Assembly (NCBI RefSeq): GCF_040412425.1 | Contig: NC_089756.1 | Location: 9,030,226-9,094,225 of the forward strand | Reading direction: 5' to 3' | Length of the DNA stretch: 64,000 nucleotides | Origin: Macrobrachium rosenbergii | Lineage: Eukaryota; Arthropoda; Malacostraca; Decapoda; Palaemonidae | Part shown: piece after piece, positions 1-63,990 of the stretch | Numbering within the stretch: the first letter of the stretch is position 1 | How the letters are laid out: each line of letters starts with the position of its first letter | Program-made: the position numbers and the translations under genes | The notes under the pieces: model-generated | The model's database searches: none | Told to the model about the DNA's origin: nothing | The model's input: only the letters and a program-made list of their open reading frames with translations

Positions 1-400
1 GCGTCAGTCCCAAAGGGTGAGTGTCTGTGCCCAGAGACACTGAGATGCATTTGAGGGTCGCAGGGTCAGATTCCTACCTCTTGGAACTGACTGACCAGCG
101 CCAGTTCCGAAGGGAGAGTATCTGTGCCCAGAATCACTGAGATGGCATTTGAGGGTCTTGAGTTCAGACTCTTACCCCTTGGAACTGGACGTCCAGTGCC
201 AGTTCAGAAGGGTGAATGTCTGTGCCCAGAGACCCTTAGATATCACGTGAGGGTCGTGAGGTCAGACTTACCCCTTGGACTGAACTACCAGTGCCAATTC
301 CGAAGGGTAAATATCTGTGCCCAGAAACCCTCAAATATCTCCTGAGGGTGGTGAGTTCACACTCTTACCCTCTGGAACTGACCAAACAGTGCCATTGAAA
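1..400. repeat. Minisatellite, about 97-bp unit, 4 copies
   Basis: The phrase tctgtgcccaga recurs near positions 24, 121, 219 and 314, each followed by 'cayyyRaga...gagggt...' and 'ggaactgac'. Unit length is about 95-98 bp with noticeable divergence. The array is cut by the window start. The open frame through it is fortuitous. Confidence 0.85.
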
Positions 401-2742
401 TCCGGTCTTTGCTTCCAGTCTACCTACACGAAGACAGAATAACAGTATGCGTAAAAGGACATCGCTGTTGTTGGAAGGTCAGAATCCATCGTCACAGTAC
501 CTGGAAAAACTCTCCAGTGGATCATCTATCCATCTTTCCACCCAGTGGACGACTTCCACACCTTAACATGTCATTATACACAAGAGGACCCCATCCATCC
601 CAAAAACATTTATTTCCAAAGGACAGGTGCGCTGAAACTTCCTCATGCGGCCATGCAAATAATAAATTAGTGATAAGCAAAGAAGCATAAACTAAGCTAT
701 TTTATACTGGCAAAAATTTTATAGAACATGCAAGTTATTATGTTTCAATGTATATACAGCTATATACACAGGGCCTGAAGAATTACACGTTTCATCGACG
801 TTACACTGATTATTGGGTGAAGCACTGAGTTTTATTTTTTTAAACTCTTTTGACTTCAGGTATACTACAAGCGATAACATTTAACTGGTGTTTTACTAAG
901 GCCACATTTAACTACTGTTTTACTAAAGCCCTTTATGATGAATACCTATAAAGTTTACAACACATTTTTATTATATAAAAGTAACAGCACTGTTTGAATA
1001 CGATTATGGCGTCTTATTTGTGAATGATTATTCTAAATTATTAAACTTTTCAGAATTTTTCATCTGAAAAATGAGGAATACTTTGGTTATTTATATACTA
1101 ATTTTTATTTAGTTACAGACGAATTAGGAAATTAAGTATTTACTGTGATGAAAGAAGCTCGAACGAAGAAACAAATGAAATTATAGAAACACTGGCTGTT
1201 TAAAGGAATTAATATTTTAGTTAAAAGATAAAATGCAATAATGAGTGTCACAATAAATTCAGTTTACACATAAATTATTTAACTGATTTCGTAATAGTTC
1301 GCACACAAAAATTATACCAAAACGGAGTAACGAAATAAAAGTTAATGGAAAAAACAGACGAAGTGCAAGAAGCGGATTACATGAGTCAAATAAAGGAGGC
1401 TTCAGAACCTGAACTCCGTAAGCTATAATCTCATACGAAGAAGACCCATTCCCCAAACAGAAAGGTTTACAGGCGGGGCCACGCGAACAAATTCCTGACA
1501 TCTTTTAGCATCTTTTGTCAAAATCAGCACCAAGTAACCAATATTGGTAGTAAAAATAAAGAAACAGGTCCATGTGACTTCAATTTTACCACTAATAATT
1601 CGTCCCTAGTTTGACGAACTGGCGTAAGCCATTTTTTCCCCATTCTGAGAAAATAGGCTTCAAAGATTTTTATATTAATGAGAGCATCTAATTAGCTCAT
1701 CTTTTGGGGATATTTTATCGGAAAATCTGACAACGCAGGCACCTGAAATTTTGATATGTCATAGAGTATCAAAAACTGAGGCACTCAGACTGGAAAAGTC
1801 AACAACTTGAAAAAATGGGATACGTCAGTTCGTCAGAACAGGGACGAACCGCTCATAGTTGGCAATTTTGCTGGCAAAGTGCTAAGAAATGCCCAAACTC
1901 AGAGCCGCGTGACCGCACACCACGAGAGAAGGCAGCAGGTAAGAATCAGTATACAAGACTATATATACAATAGTCTCAACAGGAAGTCGTCATGTGGACA
2001 AGATGTCACGGTGGGATTTTCTGAAAAGGAAACAGGCTAAGAAGAACAGCATGAGATCTTGACAAATGAGTTGGATTTGAGTGTAAAAGGAAGCATTTTT
2101 TTCTTCTACTACTGACTAATTCGGGAGACTGGAATGACAGTGAGAAGGGCAGCAGTTCAAGCTTAAGGATTTGCATTTCAAAGCTTTGTATTTTCGCTGA
2201 ACCTTTTTGACTATTAATAAAACAAGGTATCTGAGGATATGCTCGCATATTCGGTGTGTCTAATTTGGAGATCTGGATAAAGAGCTACAGCTAAATAAGT
2301 TAGGTGTTCTGCAAGGTTTCTGTAGAATATTATTGACATCCAGTGATGCTCTTGTTCGAGAATGTTGAAAAAAAATAAGATCTGAGGCCAAACAAGCAAG
2401 GATACGTGTTCATTGTCATCACTTTGGCTTATAACTAATTATTGTTTTTCTGTGGAATGAAAATGAGAAACTGCAAAAATAAACTGGTAAAAAACTTTCA
2501 TATAGAAAAAATACATCGATAATGAGCAAAAACCCCAGGAACATCTTTTCGAAAAATTGACAACTTTAACATCAGAAGGCACTTTATTAAACTGCTGGCC
2601 ATCTCACCGCGAAAAAACCAAGCACTATACATGATATTCACAAATGTCGCTTATTTGTACAGAGTGCGAATGAAACATCATTTCTCCCGCCGAGGAGCAA
2701 CACTGCAAAGTCGAACGCATTCGTCAAACGACGTCTTCTAAC
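401..2742. other. Intron sequence, nothing recognised
   Basis: AT-rich unique sequence lying 3' of exon 33 on the minus strand. Open frames here are short, lack splice-consistent edges and match nothing I know. Confidence 0.6.
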
Positions 2743-52582
<49,840 letters not shown>

Positions 52583-53189
52583 CTAATCAAGTGACATCAG
52601 TTAGGCAAAGGAGGAAGTCTGATAGAAATAAGGGAATCATTTTCACTTACCTAATCTACTCTACATGGGTTTGAGTTTAATGACGGGTTATTTGCAAGCT
52701 AATGGATTAATGTAGATTACTTCTTTAAATTTTAATTGATTACTAAAGAGAACCTTCACATCAAGCACTTTTGTTTCGTGTTAAGGATTAGATGGCAAAT
52801 TATCATAAACTTGTTCCTAAGGTTTTTTTTTTAAGTCATCTGAGGCAGATTTTCATGCAAGAATTTATGATCCTCATGCAAGCGGTGAATAATGCCTACA
52901 TATTACTAAGCACATCAGGCAAGCAAAAAAATTAAATAATGCTTTAAATAAATCATTGCATGTTTGCAATGAAGACGTTTCTCAACGGCAACCGGGGTTT
53001 TAAGGCGGATGAAAAGAATGATGTGGATGACAGGATTTCAAAAAGTTGAAAATAACACTGTTATTTATTTTCGAAAATTGCAGACTTTAACTCCAAGTGG
53101 TGATGCTGGCTTTAGAAATTGCAATACCACACGTAACGAGTTGTCACATTAACAACAGTGATAACGAGGATGATAGAATAAAACAGAAT

Positions 53190-53503
53190 AGAATAGAATA
53201 GAATATGCAATTTAGGCCGAAGGCCAAGCGCTGGAACCTATGAGGTCATTCAGCGCTGAAAGGAAAATTGAGTAAAAGGTTTTACAGGTGTAACAGGAAG
53301 AAAACCTCGCAGTTGCGCTATGAAACAATTGTTAGAGGAGGGTGGAAAGTAAGATGGAGGAAAGATAAAATGAACGGAGGTACAGTAGTGAAAAGGAATG
53401 AAAGGGGTTGCAGCTAAGGGCCGAAGGGACGCTGCAAAGAACCTGAAGTAATGCCTAGAGTGCATCGCGCTCGAGGTGCACTGACGGCACTGCCCCCTTC
53501 CAG
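53190..53503 (+). repeat. SINE-like family 1, copy 5
   Basis: It starts with (GAATA)n, then tttaggccgaaggccaagcg, cctatgaggtcattcagcgc, aacaggaagaaaacctcgca and 'gaggtgcactgacggcactg'. It is nearly full length at about 310 bp. Confidence 0.85.
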
Positions 53504-53916
53504 AGATATCGAGGATGACAGCAGCATAGCACATGGCTATCAATCGGTGACAACACTGGTGGTAACAAAGAAAGTGGAAAGGGGCAGTAACATTGTCACC
53601 ATATTCATTAGCGGTCACTGTACTGACACCGGTAGAAAACGGCAAAATGATGAGTGATGACAACGGCGCTGGAAATAATGTTAATCATTTTGTGATACAA
53701 TTAGTGACAATGATGATGATAATGATAATGTTGACACGACATATGAATATATTAATCATTATGAGATGCAATGAGTGGCAATGATGATGATACTGATACT
53801 GATGACGCGACATAAGAATAAACACGGTCTTTTGGTAGAATATTCGTGTCAATAATTAATCATATTCATTTAGGGACACTCACAAGAACTTCTCTCCAGG
53901 TTTGTTTTTTCTGTTG

Positions 53917-54233
53917 GAATGGAATGGAATACAAAATTCAGGCCAAAGTCCAAGCTCTATAGGACCTATGAGATCATTCAACGCTGCAAGGGAAACTGAG
54001 AGCAAAAAGGTTTGAGAGGTGTGACAGGAGTAAAAACTCGCAGTAGCACTATGAAACAACTGTTAGGAGAGAGTGGAAAGTAAGAAGGAAGAAAGAGAAT
54101 GTGAATGGAGGTAGATTAACAGGAATGCAAGGGGTTACAGGTAGGGGCCGAAGGGTCTCTGCAAAGAATATTAAGTAATGCCTACAGTGCACCGCGTGAG
54201 GTGCACTGATAAAACTACCCCATTGTGGGGACG
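53917..54233 (+). repeat. SINE-like family 1, copy 6
   Basis: Head ggaatggaatacaaaattca, core ggacctatgagatcattcaa, tail ccgcgtgaggtgcactgata. It lies in the same orientation, 400 bp from copy 5. Confidence 0.85.
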
Positions 54234-54420
54234 TGGAGACAGATGTGGTTCCCCGCTTTCAAGGTGCAAGGATTGAATCGAACCTGATTTTAAAAATGTC
54301 TAAAATTACACTTTTTGATGTGGTCATGAAACTTTACGTCAGCCGTATACTTGACGATTTATACTCTTGTAAACCTGAAACATAATACAATTACCCTACG
54401 CTGCATGATAATTTGATAAA

Positions 54421-54421
<1 letters not shown>

Positions 54422-54519
<98 letters not shown>

Positions 54520-54549
54520 TGTATATATATATATATATATACTGTATAT
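54422..54549. repeat. (TA)n microsatellite
   Basis: TA runs broken by 'taaata' and 'ctgta'. Confidence 0.96.
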
Positions 54550-54679
54550 ACAATTAACCTACGCAGTGTTGATTTAATAAGTATATATATTTATATATAA
54601 ATATACTCACACACATATATGCATTGTGTACGCGCATGTATACATGCCACACCGGAAAATACTTACACATGTATTTCTA

Positions 54680-54848
<169 letters not shown>

Positions 54849-55065
54849 TAAATTCAAGGGAAAGCATTAACTTTGTCCCAGAAAATTATATAAAATACAG
54901 AAGAGTTAAGAATTCAGTGACATAAGAACCTACAAATAAAACATACAGTATATAAGTCACCAGTGAATTGTAATACCTTTGTTCAAATTCTCAAGTTTCT
55001 CACTGTGAAAAGTAAGAAAACTTCGGACAAAAGTTAATAATACCCTTATTACCACTTTTAGTGAA

Positions 55066-55073
55066 TATATATG

Positions 55074-55129
<56 letters not shown>

Positions 55130-55185
55130 ATATATACAGTATGTGTATATATATATATATATATGTGTGTGTATGTATATACATA
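55066..55185. repeat. (TA)n/(TG)n microsatellite
   Basis: TA runs with 'cagtatgtg' and 'gtgtgtgt' interruptions. Confidence 0.94.
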
Positions 55186-57880
55186 TAATCTAAACTTCTA
55201 TGTCATATAACCTAAGTGATAAACACTAAGACGAAAGACTGACAGAGCAGAAGGAAGAGGTAAAAACAGATTTGCTAAGGATAAGGTCCCTTTATTAGGA
55301 GGGGGACCTGGGTGGAAGATTCAAAATAGCGCCGGGTCAAAGGTCAAGCATATTCGGTACCAGTGGCTAAATCCTTCGTGTCACCTTTGTTGATCTTAAA
55401 ACATTTAAGATGAAGAATATTATACAATGGTACAAACTGATAATATTATATTTCAGTTGTAGTGTTTTCCTTTTACTTTTTATCTACAGTTTTCTAAAAA
55501 TCTATTCGACATTTGTTTTATAAAATAAAAATTTAATTAAGAATTTTATTCATGGATGTAGGCAAGGAAGCTGGGGAAAAAAGGTTATGAAAAAAGCTTT
55601 TAAAAAGATAACTGTAAAATTAAATAGGACTGGTTACAACCTGGCTTATTCTTATTGCTCCTCATTTGACCAATGACATCTGAAAATTTAGAGAATGTTT
55701 ATGAGTAACATTCAATGTGGGTAACATTCATGTGGGAACATTAATTCTCAGTGATCTGTTGCTCTTGAAACGTGTGTCGTTGTTCAACAATGTACCAAGA
55801 AATACTTTATGAAGACTTTAGTATATTTCTTTTAGGAATTACATTCTTTTTTGGGCTGTTAAATGTATTCAGAAAAATATTAACAGAGTTTTTACAAGCA
55901 GTTTAGTGTTGGTTTCTGAGTAACAAGGATTTGGAGGAAGGGATAAAGGTAGGTCGGTAACATGTAAATGAGGATGTTGTGAAAATGCAATGATTACTGT
56001 TTGGTAATGTTGTTAACTGACTTGAATACTCGAACCACTTTTCTGATGTTTGTTTATGGGAGAAGCAGACTCTTTGAAATCCAAAATAATTCTCAGATTT
56101 TGAGAATAAAATGAGACCTTTCTTCCAGGTTACGAAAAGTTTGTGAAATATATTTTAAGGGTAAGTTTCCTTTTGTTATTCTTGTATATAATATCTGCGT
56201 TCATGATCAGGGTAATCCTAGCGAGCTTTCCTAAACAAAATGTCTCCAGCCCGAAAATGTCACCTATTGTAACCCAGATCATAACATACAAAAACTATTA
56301 TATAATGGTCAAAGTACTTTGTTGGTAAGATATAAGCTCTTAAAATCGAAATTATAACAGACAAAAATTGCTAGGTAACGCTCAAGGTGTCTTGTGGAAA
56401 AAATGCCAAAGTCTAAACAAGAAATTTTCCTGCCTAATGTTAAAAACATGGATGGCAAAACAGTCGCATCGTCCCGGAAACATTTAAAATTGGTGAAAGA
56501 GAAAAAAATCTCGCGCGTTTTGTTGCATTCCTATTTTGCTCCCAAACACCGCCTTGCTTGAAATGGGTGTGTGTGCTTGCACCTGGTGGGAAAATGATTC
56601 AGAGATGCAGCCACGTCTAAGCATTGCCTGTTATCTGCGAGTGAAGTTTTGGAGACCAAACAATGACTGCAGTCTCTCTAATGTGAGCTCGGGTTCGGAT
56701 AATCCTATAATGATCTTTTTTATATACAGGACTTTTAACTATGGATAATTCCCTTAGATGGTGTGATTACTTTCAGCCCAATATGTTCCTCAGTATGATC
56801 GAGGTTCTCTTCTCGACAAGACATACCACATTTCCAGATGTTACGCTAACAAACTTAGAAGAGGGTAACTGGATATAATTTCACAGCAACAATCTTAGAA
56901 TTCGGCAATATGCAAAAAAAGAAGCAACACAGAAGATCCGTTAGCCCTTCCGCGGATCGCTGAAAAGACATTAATCAGTTGCTCTAGTGATTCAAAAAAT
57001 CCTGGCTATGAAAAAATAGAAGACAATACTACTTACAAAATCTGATGGGAGGTGATACAGCATGTGTGATAAAAGAGGAAGTTTTGTACTGAGCGTAAAA
57101 CAGTTACAAGAGCTGTGGACGAGAAGTTTTCCCCCATCGGGAACAGCACTACGAAAATAGTAATTAAAAAAAAATCATGCCAAGGTTTCCCCTGGGGTTA
57201 CATGCATTCTACATGATGTTAAGTGATGTTAGGTGATGTTGAAACGTTTGCGAAGTGTTTTCAGGATATGCAGCTAGATATAGAAATTGGTGAAACGTGT
57301 GATGTGTTTAGAACATAATCACTGGTTTTAAAAAATCAGTGAGACATATGTGATTTGCGTTCAGAATATGTTTGCAAACACGGCTGAGGATATGTGGTTC
57401 ATGTTTAAAATGATAATTTGGAGACTAAAATTAGTGAGAGAATGATACTGGTTAAGAAGAGAAATTTGGCGAATACCAAATTCATGAAAGAAATGTAAAA
57501 TAGAAAAGATATTTGGATTTGTGGAAAGTAGAAAAAAATAGGAAGAAATGGTATGAAAATAGGAATTTGGATGTGGGTCAATGCAAAAATGAAATAAGGA
57601 ATTCGGCTGTGTGGTGAAGAAAACATCCATACAAGTGAGAGAACATCCACTGATGTGAGAGAAATGTGAAGTGTTGAGAAAGGAAATTTGAATTTGTGAA
57701 GTGAACTAAATTTGGTGAGAGAAAAGTAATGGGTACTGAGAACAGTAGCTTGGAAACAGTGAAAATGAAAAAAAGATGATGGTATAGATATATACAGAAC
57801 TAAACTGAAACTGACGTTTTGTTAAGACTGCAGACGAATACAAACAGGTGCCGTGTCTGTGTCGTTAAAGACTGAGACGA
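55186..57880. other. Gene-free stretch, nothing recognised
   Basis: AT-rich unique sequence. Minor purine-rich direct repeats such as 'gtgagagaaatg' occur near 57,400-57,730. No dynein tail exon was recognised here although the gene must continue upstream. Confidence 0.55.
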
Positions 57881-58018
57881 TCATTTTATGTGGCATTCGG
57901 TGGGAAAGGTTAAGAAAATGTTAGTATGTACTTCAAATAAACTTTTAAAAGGAAAATTAAGTGAATCTGTGATGGCAAGGAAAATAGATTACCATGAAAG
58001 TGCATTTGTGAGATGTAC

Positions 58019-58020
<2 letters not shown>

Positions 58021-58080
<60 letters not shown>

Positions 58081-58220
58081 ATTTAAGCGACTTAATTACT
58101 TGATGACAGTGATAGCGGTAGAAGTTATTTTTTATTTGTGGAGAGAGAGAGAGAGAGAGAGTATAATTTAAACGACTGAATTTCATGATGACATTGGTAG
58201 TGGCAGAAGTTATTTTTCAT

Positions 58221-58257
<37 letters not shown>

Positions 58258-58310
58258 AATTAAAGAGATTGAATTTTATGCTGTGACACTGGGATAAGTT
58301 ACTTTTCATT

Positions 58311-58372
<62 letters not shown>

Positions 58373-58426
58373 TTAAAGAGATTGAATTTTATGTTGATGT
58401 GATACTGGGATAAGTGTCTTTTCATT

Positions 58427-58484
<58 letters not shown>

Positions 58485-58635
58485 AATTAAAGAGATTGAA
58501 TTTTATGCTGATGTGACACTGGGATAAGTTACTTTTCATTTATAGAGAGAGGGAGAGACAGAGAGAGAAAGAGAATAACATTTAAGAGACTGAACTGCAT
58601 AATGACAGTGGTAGTGGTAGAAGCTATTTTTCATT

Positions 58636-58705
<70 letters not shown>
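58021..58705. repeat. Composite (GA)n tandem array
   Basis: (GA)n tracts of variable length alternate with a conserved spacer of about 60-70 bp containing aatttaaacgactgaattt or aattaaagagattgaatttt, then gacactgggataagtt, then tcatttagaga. There are six or seven modules, so the microsatellite itself has been tandemly duplicated with its flank. Confidence 0.9.
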
Positions 58706-58707
<2 letters not shown>

Positions 58708-58869
58708 ACATTTATTCCCTTGTTTCCTTTGTGCCTATGAATCCTCCGCTTACCCGTTTCCATCGGCAGCAAGCCTTTGTCGAGTTGATGGAGGACAATT
58801 GTGAGCGGATGCCATCCGGCCGCAGAGGGCATTGAAGCCAGTGACAAAAAGAAGAAAAAAAAAAGGAAA

Positions 58870-60054
58870 ATGGATTTCATGTTTAGCAGTCATTAGCAAG
58901 CAATTATTTTTGGGCACATTTTTAACAAATACTATAGTTAAAACATTATTATTATTAATGTAGGTATTTGGTCATACTTTTTTTTATCGAAAATACGTAA
59001 GTTAATAGTTAAATTGTACATGATGAAGGTTTTACGTCAACTACCTTTACACAAACGTCAGTTAAAATGTCAAATGAATTATGACGATTATCATGAGTTT
59101 TGATTTCGTTAGTTATTTGAACCGAATACCTACAGAAAGAGAATCTGAAACGCATTACATACAAATAATACAGTTCATTTCAAATTCTCTGTCACTTCAT
59201 CAACTGCGTATAATTATCTAAACAATTAATTATTTTATTTCATCTAGTTACGTTAGAAACGTGAACGAAACAGAGAAATTATCTTAATAACATTAAAATT
59301 GTCAAACTCTTTCCTTCTAATCTATTCAGTTAACCCAACATTCAGTACCTTTTTGGTGATTAGTTTTTGAAGCAGTCTTCATCTTTGCATACATGCGAAG
59401 TTAAATGAATGTCATGCAAAAAATACCTTTTTATGGTTAAACTGTCGAATTAACAAAATTTTTTGTTGTAAGCCAGTGAGATCAATTTTAGCCATTTCTC
59501 AGATTAATTCACAACTACCTTGTTGATTTATTCATTCACAAGTGTCGAGACCAAGTGATCTGAGTGTTTCTTAGTCATGAACTTATTCAAATTCTTCGCT
59601 TAGACGTAAGCCAAGATTTTTTCGGCAAATGAACTGGCACAAGACACTGCCAAAATTTGAATTTAAAATCATTAAACTTGTCGATTCATAAACGTAACGT
59701 TATACGAATCTCCCGCAATTTAATGTACAATGATGAAACTCCTCGATTCGTACACAATATACGAATCGAAGTCTCACTCTCGCTATAAAATGAATAAATC
59801 AACAAAGAGGGGAAATTTATTCAAATTTATTCAACGAATTTAACCAAGCAACTAATTTTCCAGCTGTTTAAATATTGCAGCCTTTAGACTGTGACGACAT
59901 GCAGGTAGGAAAATATCTTTAAATATTCTAACAGCTTTTAACAGCAACAGCTTCCAAATTATAGACAAATTATTTTCATCTTATTACAATGTACTGGAAT
60001 AATTACCTGCATAATTCATGTGTAAGCATACTTATGAATATGAGTTTATACTTC
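58870..60054. other. Gene-free stretch, nothing recognised
   Basis: AT-rich unique sequence with no repeats or coding signal recognised. Confidence 0.55.
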
Positions 60055-60178
<124 letters not shown>

Positions 60179-60374
60179 TATAGATATATACGTAAATACT
60201 GTATATAGACATTCACACAAACTAGGCTATCATCTTTTGTGCTAGTTATGGGAACAGTCTAATATATGCTATTTAAGATGCCATCAATAGAAATACAGTA
60301 TAGTGCATTGACATTTTAAATTCTTTCTTGGAGTTCCAAACAATGTCTGTACTAATTGTTATTGTGTGTATGTA

Positions 60375-60545
<171 letters not shown>

Positions 60546-60717
60546 TGTATGTATACCATGAGAATTAATACAGAAATTATCAAATTTGTGAAAAGGGTAT
60601 CACTTCATAAAGCCATTAATGATTCTGAATAAATTCCATTGTCAAAATGGAATTTTCTCACTTCTACAGCTACCTGCAAATGACAGAAGCTGACTTCTGT
60701 AAGGGTACATTTGGCAT

Positions 60718-60728
60718 TTATATATACA

Positions 60729-60820
<92 letters not shown>

Positions 60821-60849
60821 ATAACTATATATATATATGTATATATATG

Positions 60850-60901
<52 letters not shown>

Positions 60902-60907
60902 TATTGT
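60718..60907. repeat. (TA)n microsatellite with duplicated linker
   Basis: Two TA blocks each end in tattgttataacta, indicating a local duplication of the block and its edge. Confidence 0.94.
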
Positions 60908-62815
60908 TATAACTACTCTGGCTGCTGCCTTGAGTACCAATTTAATATTCCTCTTGACGAGACACGTTTTGTGTCTATCCTCTCAGCCAGTCTGAGACAA
61001 AAGAAGATGCATCAAAAGTAACAATTAACCACAAGGGACAGAGGGACCCGAGAGTGAGGACGGCAATCTCCTAATAACCTGTAGCTCGAAGTCTGAATCT
61101 ATGCTTTTAGTGCAAGGCACTAGAATTTATTAAACCAGGTAAGAGTTTTGTCAGAATCCATCGGCCTCCATCCCTCAGCCCTTTGTCTCCACCTTGAATG
61201 CCTTATACTATCATGCTCCAACACTCCCTTGAGCTACTAATTTCCTTGCGACCTCCCCCCTTGGCACTGGCTAGTCTCTTGAGTAACATAAGTAATGAGT
61301 TGAAAGAAATTTGTGATTCATTATTGTGTGACGACCCAAACTGCCATCTTGAAGGGCATTGGGCCTATCTAACTTTATCCAAGAATATCCGTCTCATCCC
61401 TAGTCTATCAGTCATTTAGGGGCTCTTAAAGCCTTTATCACACTGTGCATGACATTACCGCACCTAATTCCTGCAATCCTTCATTTGCAGGAGTATGTTT
61501 TGGGCAGCTGTTCTCCATCACGCTGTTCCAACATTGTGCAAGTGAATCAAGCCCTCAAGAGAAGGGTCTAGGAACCACTGCTACACCTATAACTGTAAAT
61601 TTTGTCCCTTTTGATTGGTGTAGTGTAAATATACTAAGTTAATTTTCCCTGAGTCTATGTTATGCCTTAGTTGAGTACTTAGTTTCACCCTCTAACTTCA
61701 TTTTGCTTATGACTATTGGAGCTCACAAGGACCTTTAATTGCTGATTATATGCAGATTAATGGTAGGACACAATTTGAAAATATCTCTTAATGATTGGGA
61801 TTATATCTAGGCGACTGAGCCACAATGCCCTCTTAACTAATTCTTGGGCCCTTTTTTTGGATATGCTTGATTTCTGCTAGATCCAAAGGGAAGAAATTGA
61901 AGAGCCTTTAATTGCTGATTATATGCTAGATTAATGGTAGGACATTGTGGCTACAAACATATGGTCGACCAGTAGATTCTGCATGAGAACCCACCCACTG
62001 GGTCCCTGGGCCCTACCCGGAAGTACAGACAACACAACATGAAACATCTGAGCATCGGATTAGGGGCCGCAATAAGACATCGAATTCTATTACGCGAACT
62101 GGAAGTCAGAGAATCGAAGACTATGACTTGGTTTAAGTAGGATTCGATACTAAATCCGAGAATAAATATGACGATGCTTATTCACAGCCATGTTGAGCAA
62201 TTCTGGAGAGATGTGAATGCCTCCACCCTGAAGGTTTCAAGCAGTCATTACCTACTTCGTTTTCTTTCTACCCGATTTTTTAAAAGTCTGGCTTCATTAT
62301 ACGTTAATAATTAAACAACTTTTGCATGATTGTGATTAAATGTGTTGATGAAGATCTTTATTTGGTGGAAAACAACTCTCCCCCCCCACACTCACCAACC
62401 CTGCTGGCGATTCATTTTGAATATAATGACAAGTGTTACAGTACACCACCTCATATGTTGCAACAGGTTACGTAAGCGGAAAAAAAGTGGTTATACGAAC
62501 ATACAGTCAACCCATATCATCAAATAGAGTAAAGACTGGAATGAAAGAACTGAAGGTATCTGCCGATACGAAATGCAATTACATAAAAACCAAATAAACA
62601 CCTTCGCTAACTGACTAGTCGCTATGTAACAGCCGAAGGTGAACTTTGTTGGCAGGTGGACTTCTAACAGGTTAACTGAAGTCAGATTTTTCTCTATAAT
62701 ATACATATGGTGAAATAAAACAAATATGAAATGCATACGAGGCCATTTATTGACCAGAAACCATGTTTAAAATTTTGACAAGCAGAAAGAGTCCTTTGGG
62801 GTTTCCAAGAGATCT
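60908..62815. other. Gene-free stretch with one short direct repeat
   Basis: Mostly unique sequence. A stretch of about 45 bp (ctttaattgctgattatatg then cagattaatggtaggaca) at 61,733 recurs at 61,908 with one indel, spaced 175 bp. No coding similarity was recognised. Confidence 0.6.

Positions 62816-62820
<5 letters not shown>

Positions 62821-62876
<56 letters not shown>
62821..62876. repeat. (GA)n microsatellite
   Basis: About 28 GA dinucleotides. Confidence 0.97.
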
Positions 62877-62877
<1 letters not shown>

Positions 62878-62944
62878 CTAATGACCTATAATTAATTCAC
62901 AGTAGCCGTGCATCTGATATCTAACCCCATCTCCTATGATGCCC

Positions 62945-63060
62945 CTGATTGGCCATTGATCAGCCGGTCACAGGGCTGGATTTTGGCGGAAATTCGTCTG
63001 AGAAACAAACGGATGATGACGTCACATATCGAAGATGACGGAAATGGCGGAATTTTTTCC
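62945..63060. promoter_or_regulatory. Promoter-like motif cluster (CCAAT, full CRE)
   Basis: attgg (reverse CCAAT) at 62,948, a full palindromic CRE tgacgtca at 63,017-63,024, then gatgacggaaatggcggaa, which has an ETS-like ggaa. The block is more GC-rich than its surroundings. Which gene, if any, it serves is unknown; it could precede the dynein gene on the minus strand. Confidence 0.3.
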
Positions 63061-63839
63061 ACCATGTATTTTCACAATCTTCACATGGCAAGATAGGAAA
63101 ATAGCACTTGTAGAATGGCATTTTTATACCAAAATTTTGTTTTTGAGTTTTTTAACCGTTTCTACATTTATGAATGGTCTACTGATAATGAATGACATTT
63201 GGAATTGGGCCATCACTCTCTGACTGCCTGGAGAGAGAGAGTGGCGGAAAACTAGTCTTGACGAGGCAGAAACTCTGTTGTCTGTGGCCGATTTCCCAAA
63301 TATACTAACCTTTAATGGGCCTTTATGAGACATCATTAATAATGGAATAAATTTACATGATGTCTCAAATTTAAACAGGTACTTTGCGAACAAGAAGATA
63401 TTGAGTTTCAAATCGTGCAGTGCTTGTGTGAATTCTAGTGAAATATCTGTTCAACTTCTTGGTTCAATTCGGTTCTGAGAAAAGTCACTCGTTAGCGTTT
63501 GACAACGAAATCATATCGAGCATTTTTGCTTTTTCTACGAACACAATATTAGTAATGGAATTTAGCTTGGATGAAATGTGTACCTTATCTTTTGAATACA
63601 TTCAGTCTCTATCCTAAAGGAATATAAACGGTCTACGATGGGATGAGAGATTCGAACAAGGCCATTAATTAGAGCTGATGTTTTCTAGTGGTTGCTGTAT
63701 CCATGATGAAAAACTGCAGAGAAGTAGGAAGGCAAGAGTGAGAATAAGCAGTAAGATTTCCTGAAAGGGTCCTTTGAAAATAAACGTGAGTAAATTGAGG
63801 AGGTTATGGTGTACATTAATTAATATGTCCTTGTTCGAC

Positions 63840-63990
63840 TCTCATGATTCTCATGCCGTCGTAGTCAGACTGTAGCTGCACTATAGCAAAGTCCACCGTG
63901 CTTTGAAGCTAAGCCCCGCCCACTGATTACGTCACGACCATTCCTTGAAGCTGATTGGTTGGCAATGGTTTCGAAAAGTTGGTTAATCTG
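63840..63990. promoter_or_regulatory. Promoter-like motif cluster (GC box, CRE-like, CCAAT)
   Basis: ccccgccca (GC/KLF box) at 63,914, ttacgtcacg (CRE/ATF-like) at 63,927 and tgattggttgg (reverse CCAAT) at 63,953 fall within 50 bp, at a GC rise at the window edge. This spacing is common in animal proximal promoters. No transcript is visible in the window to confirm it. Confidence 0.35.

Noticed and set aside
53250..53663. 137-residue minus-strand frame
   Set aside because: It runs through a SINE-like family 1 copy in antisense. Related frames occur in the other copies, showing repeat origin rather than a gene.
61198..61419. Plus-strand 73-residue frame rich in Leu and Ser
   Set aside because: No recognisable domain, no splice context and no repeat relatives; not enough to call a gene.
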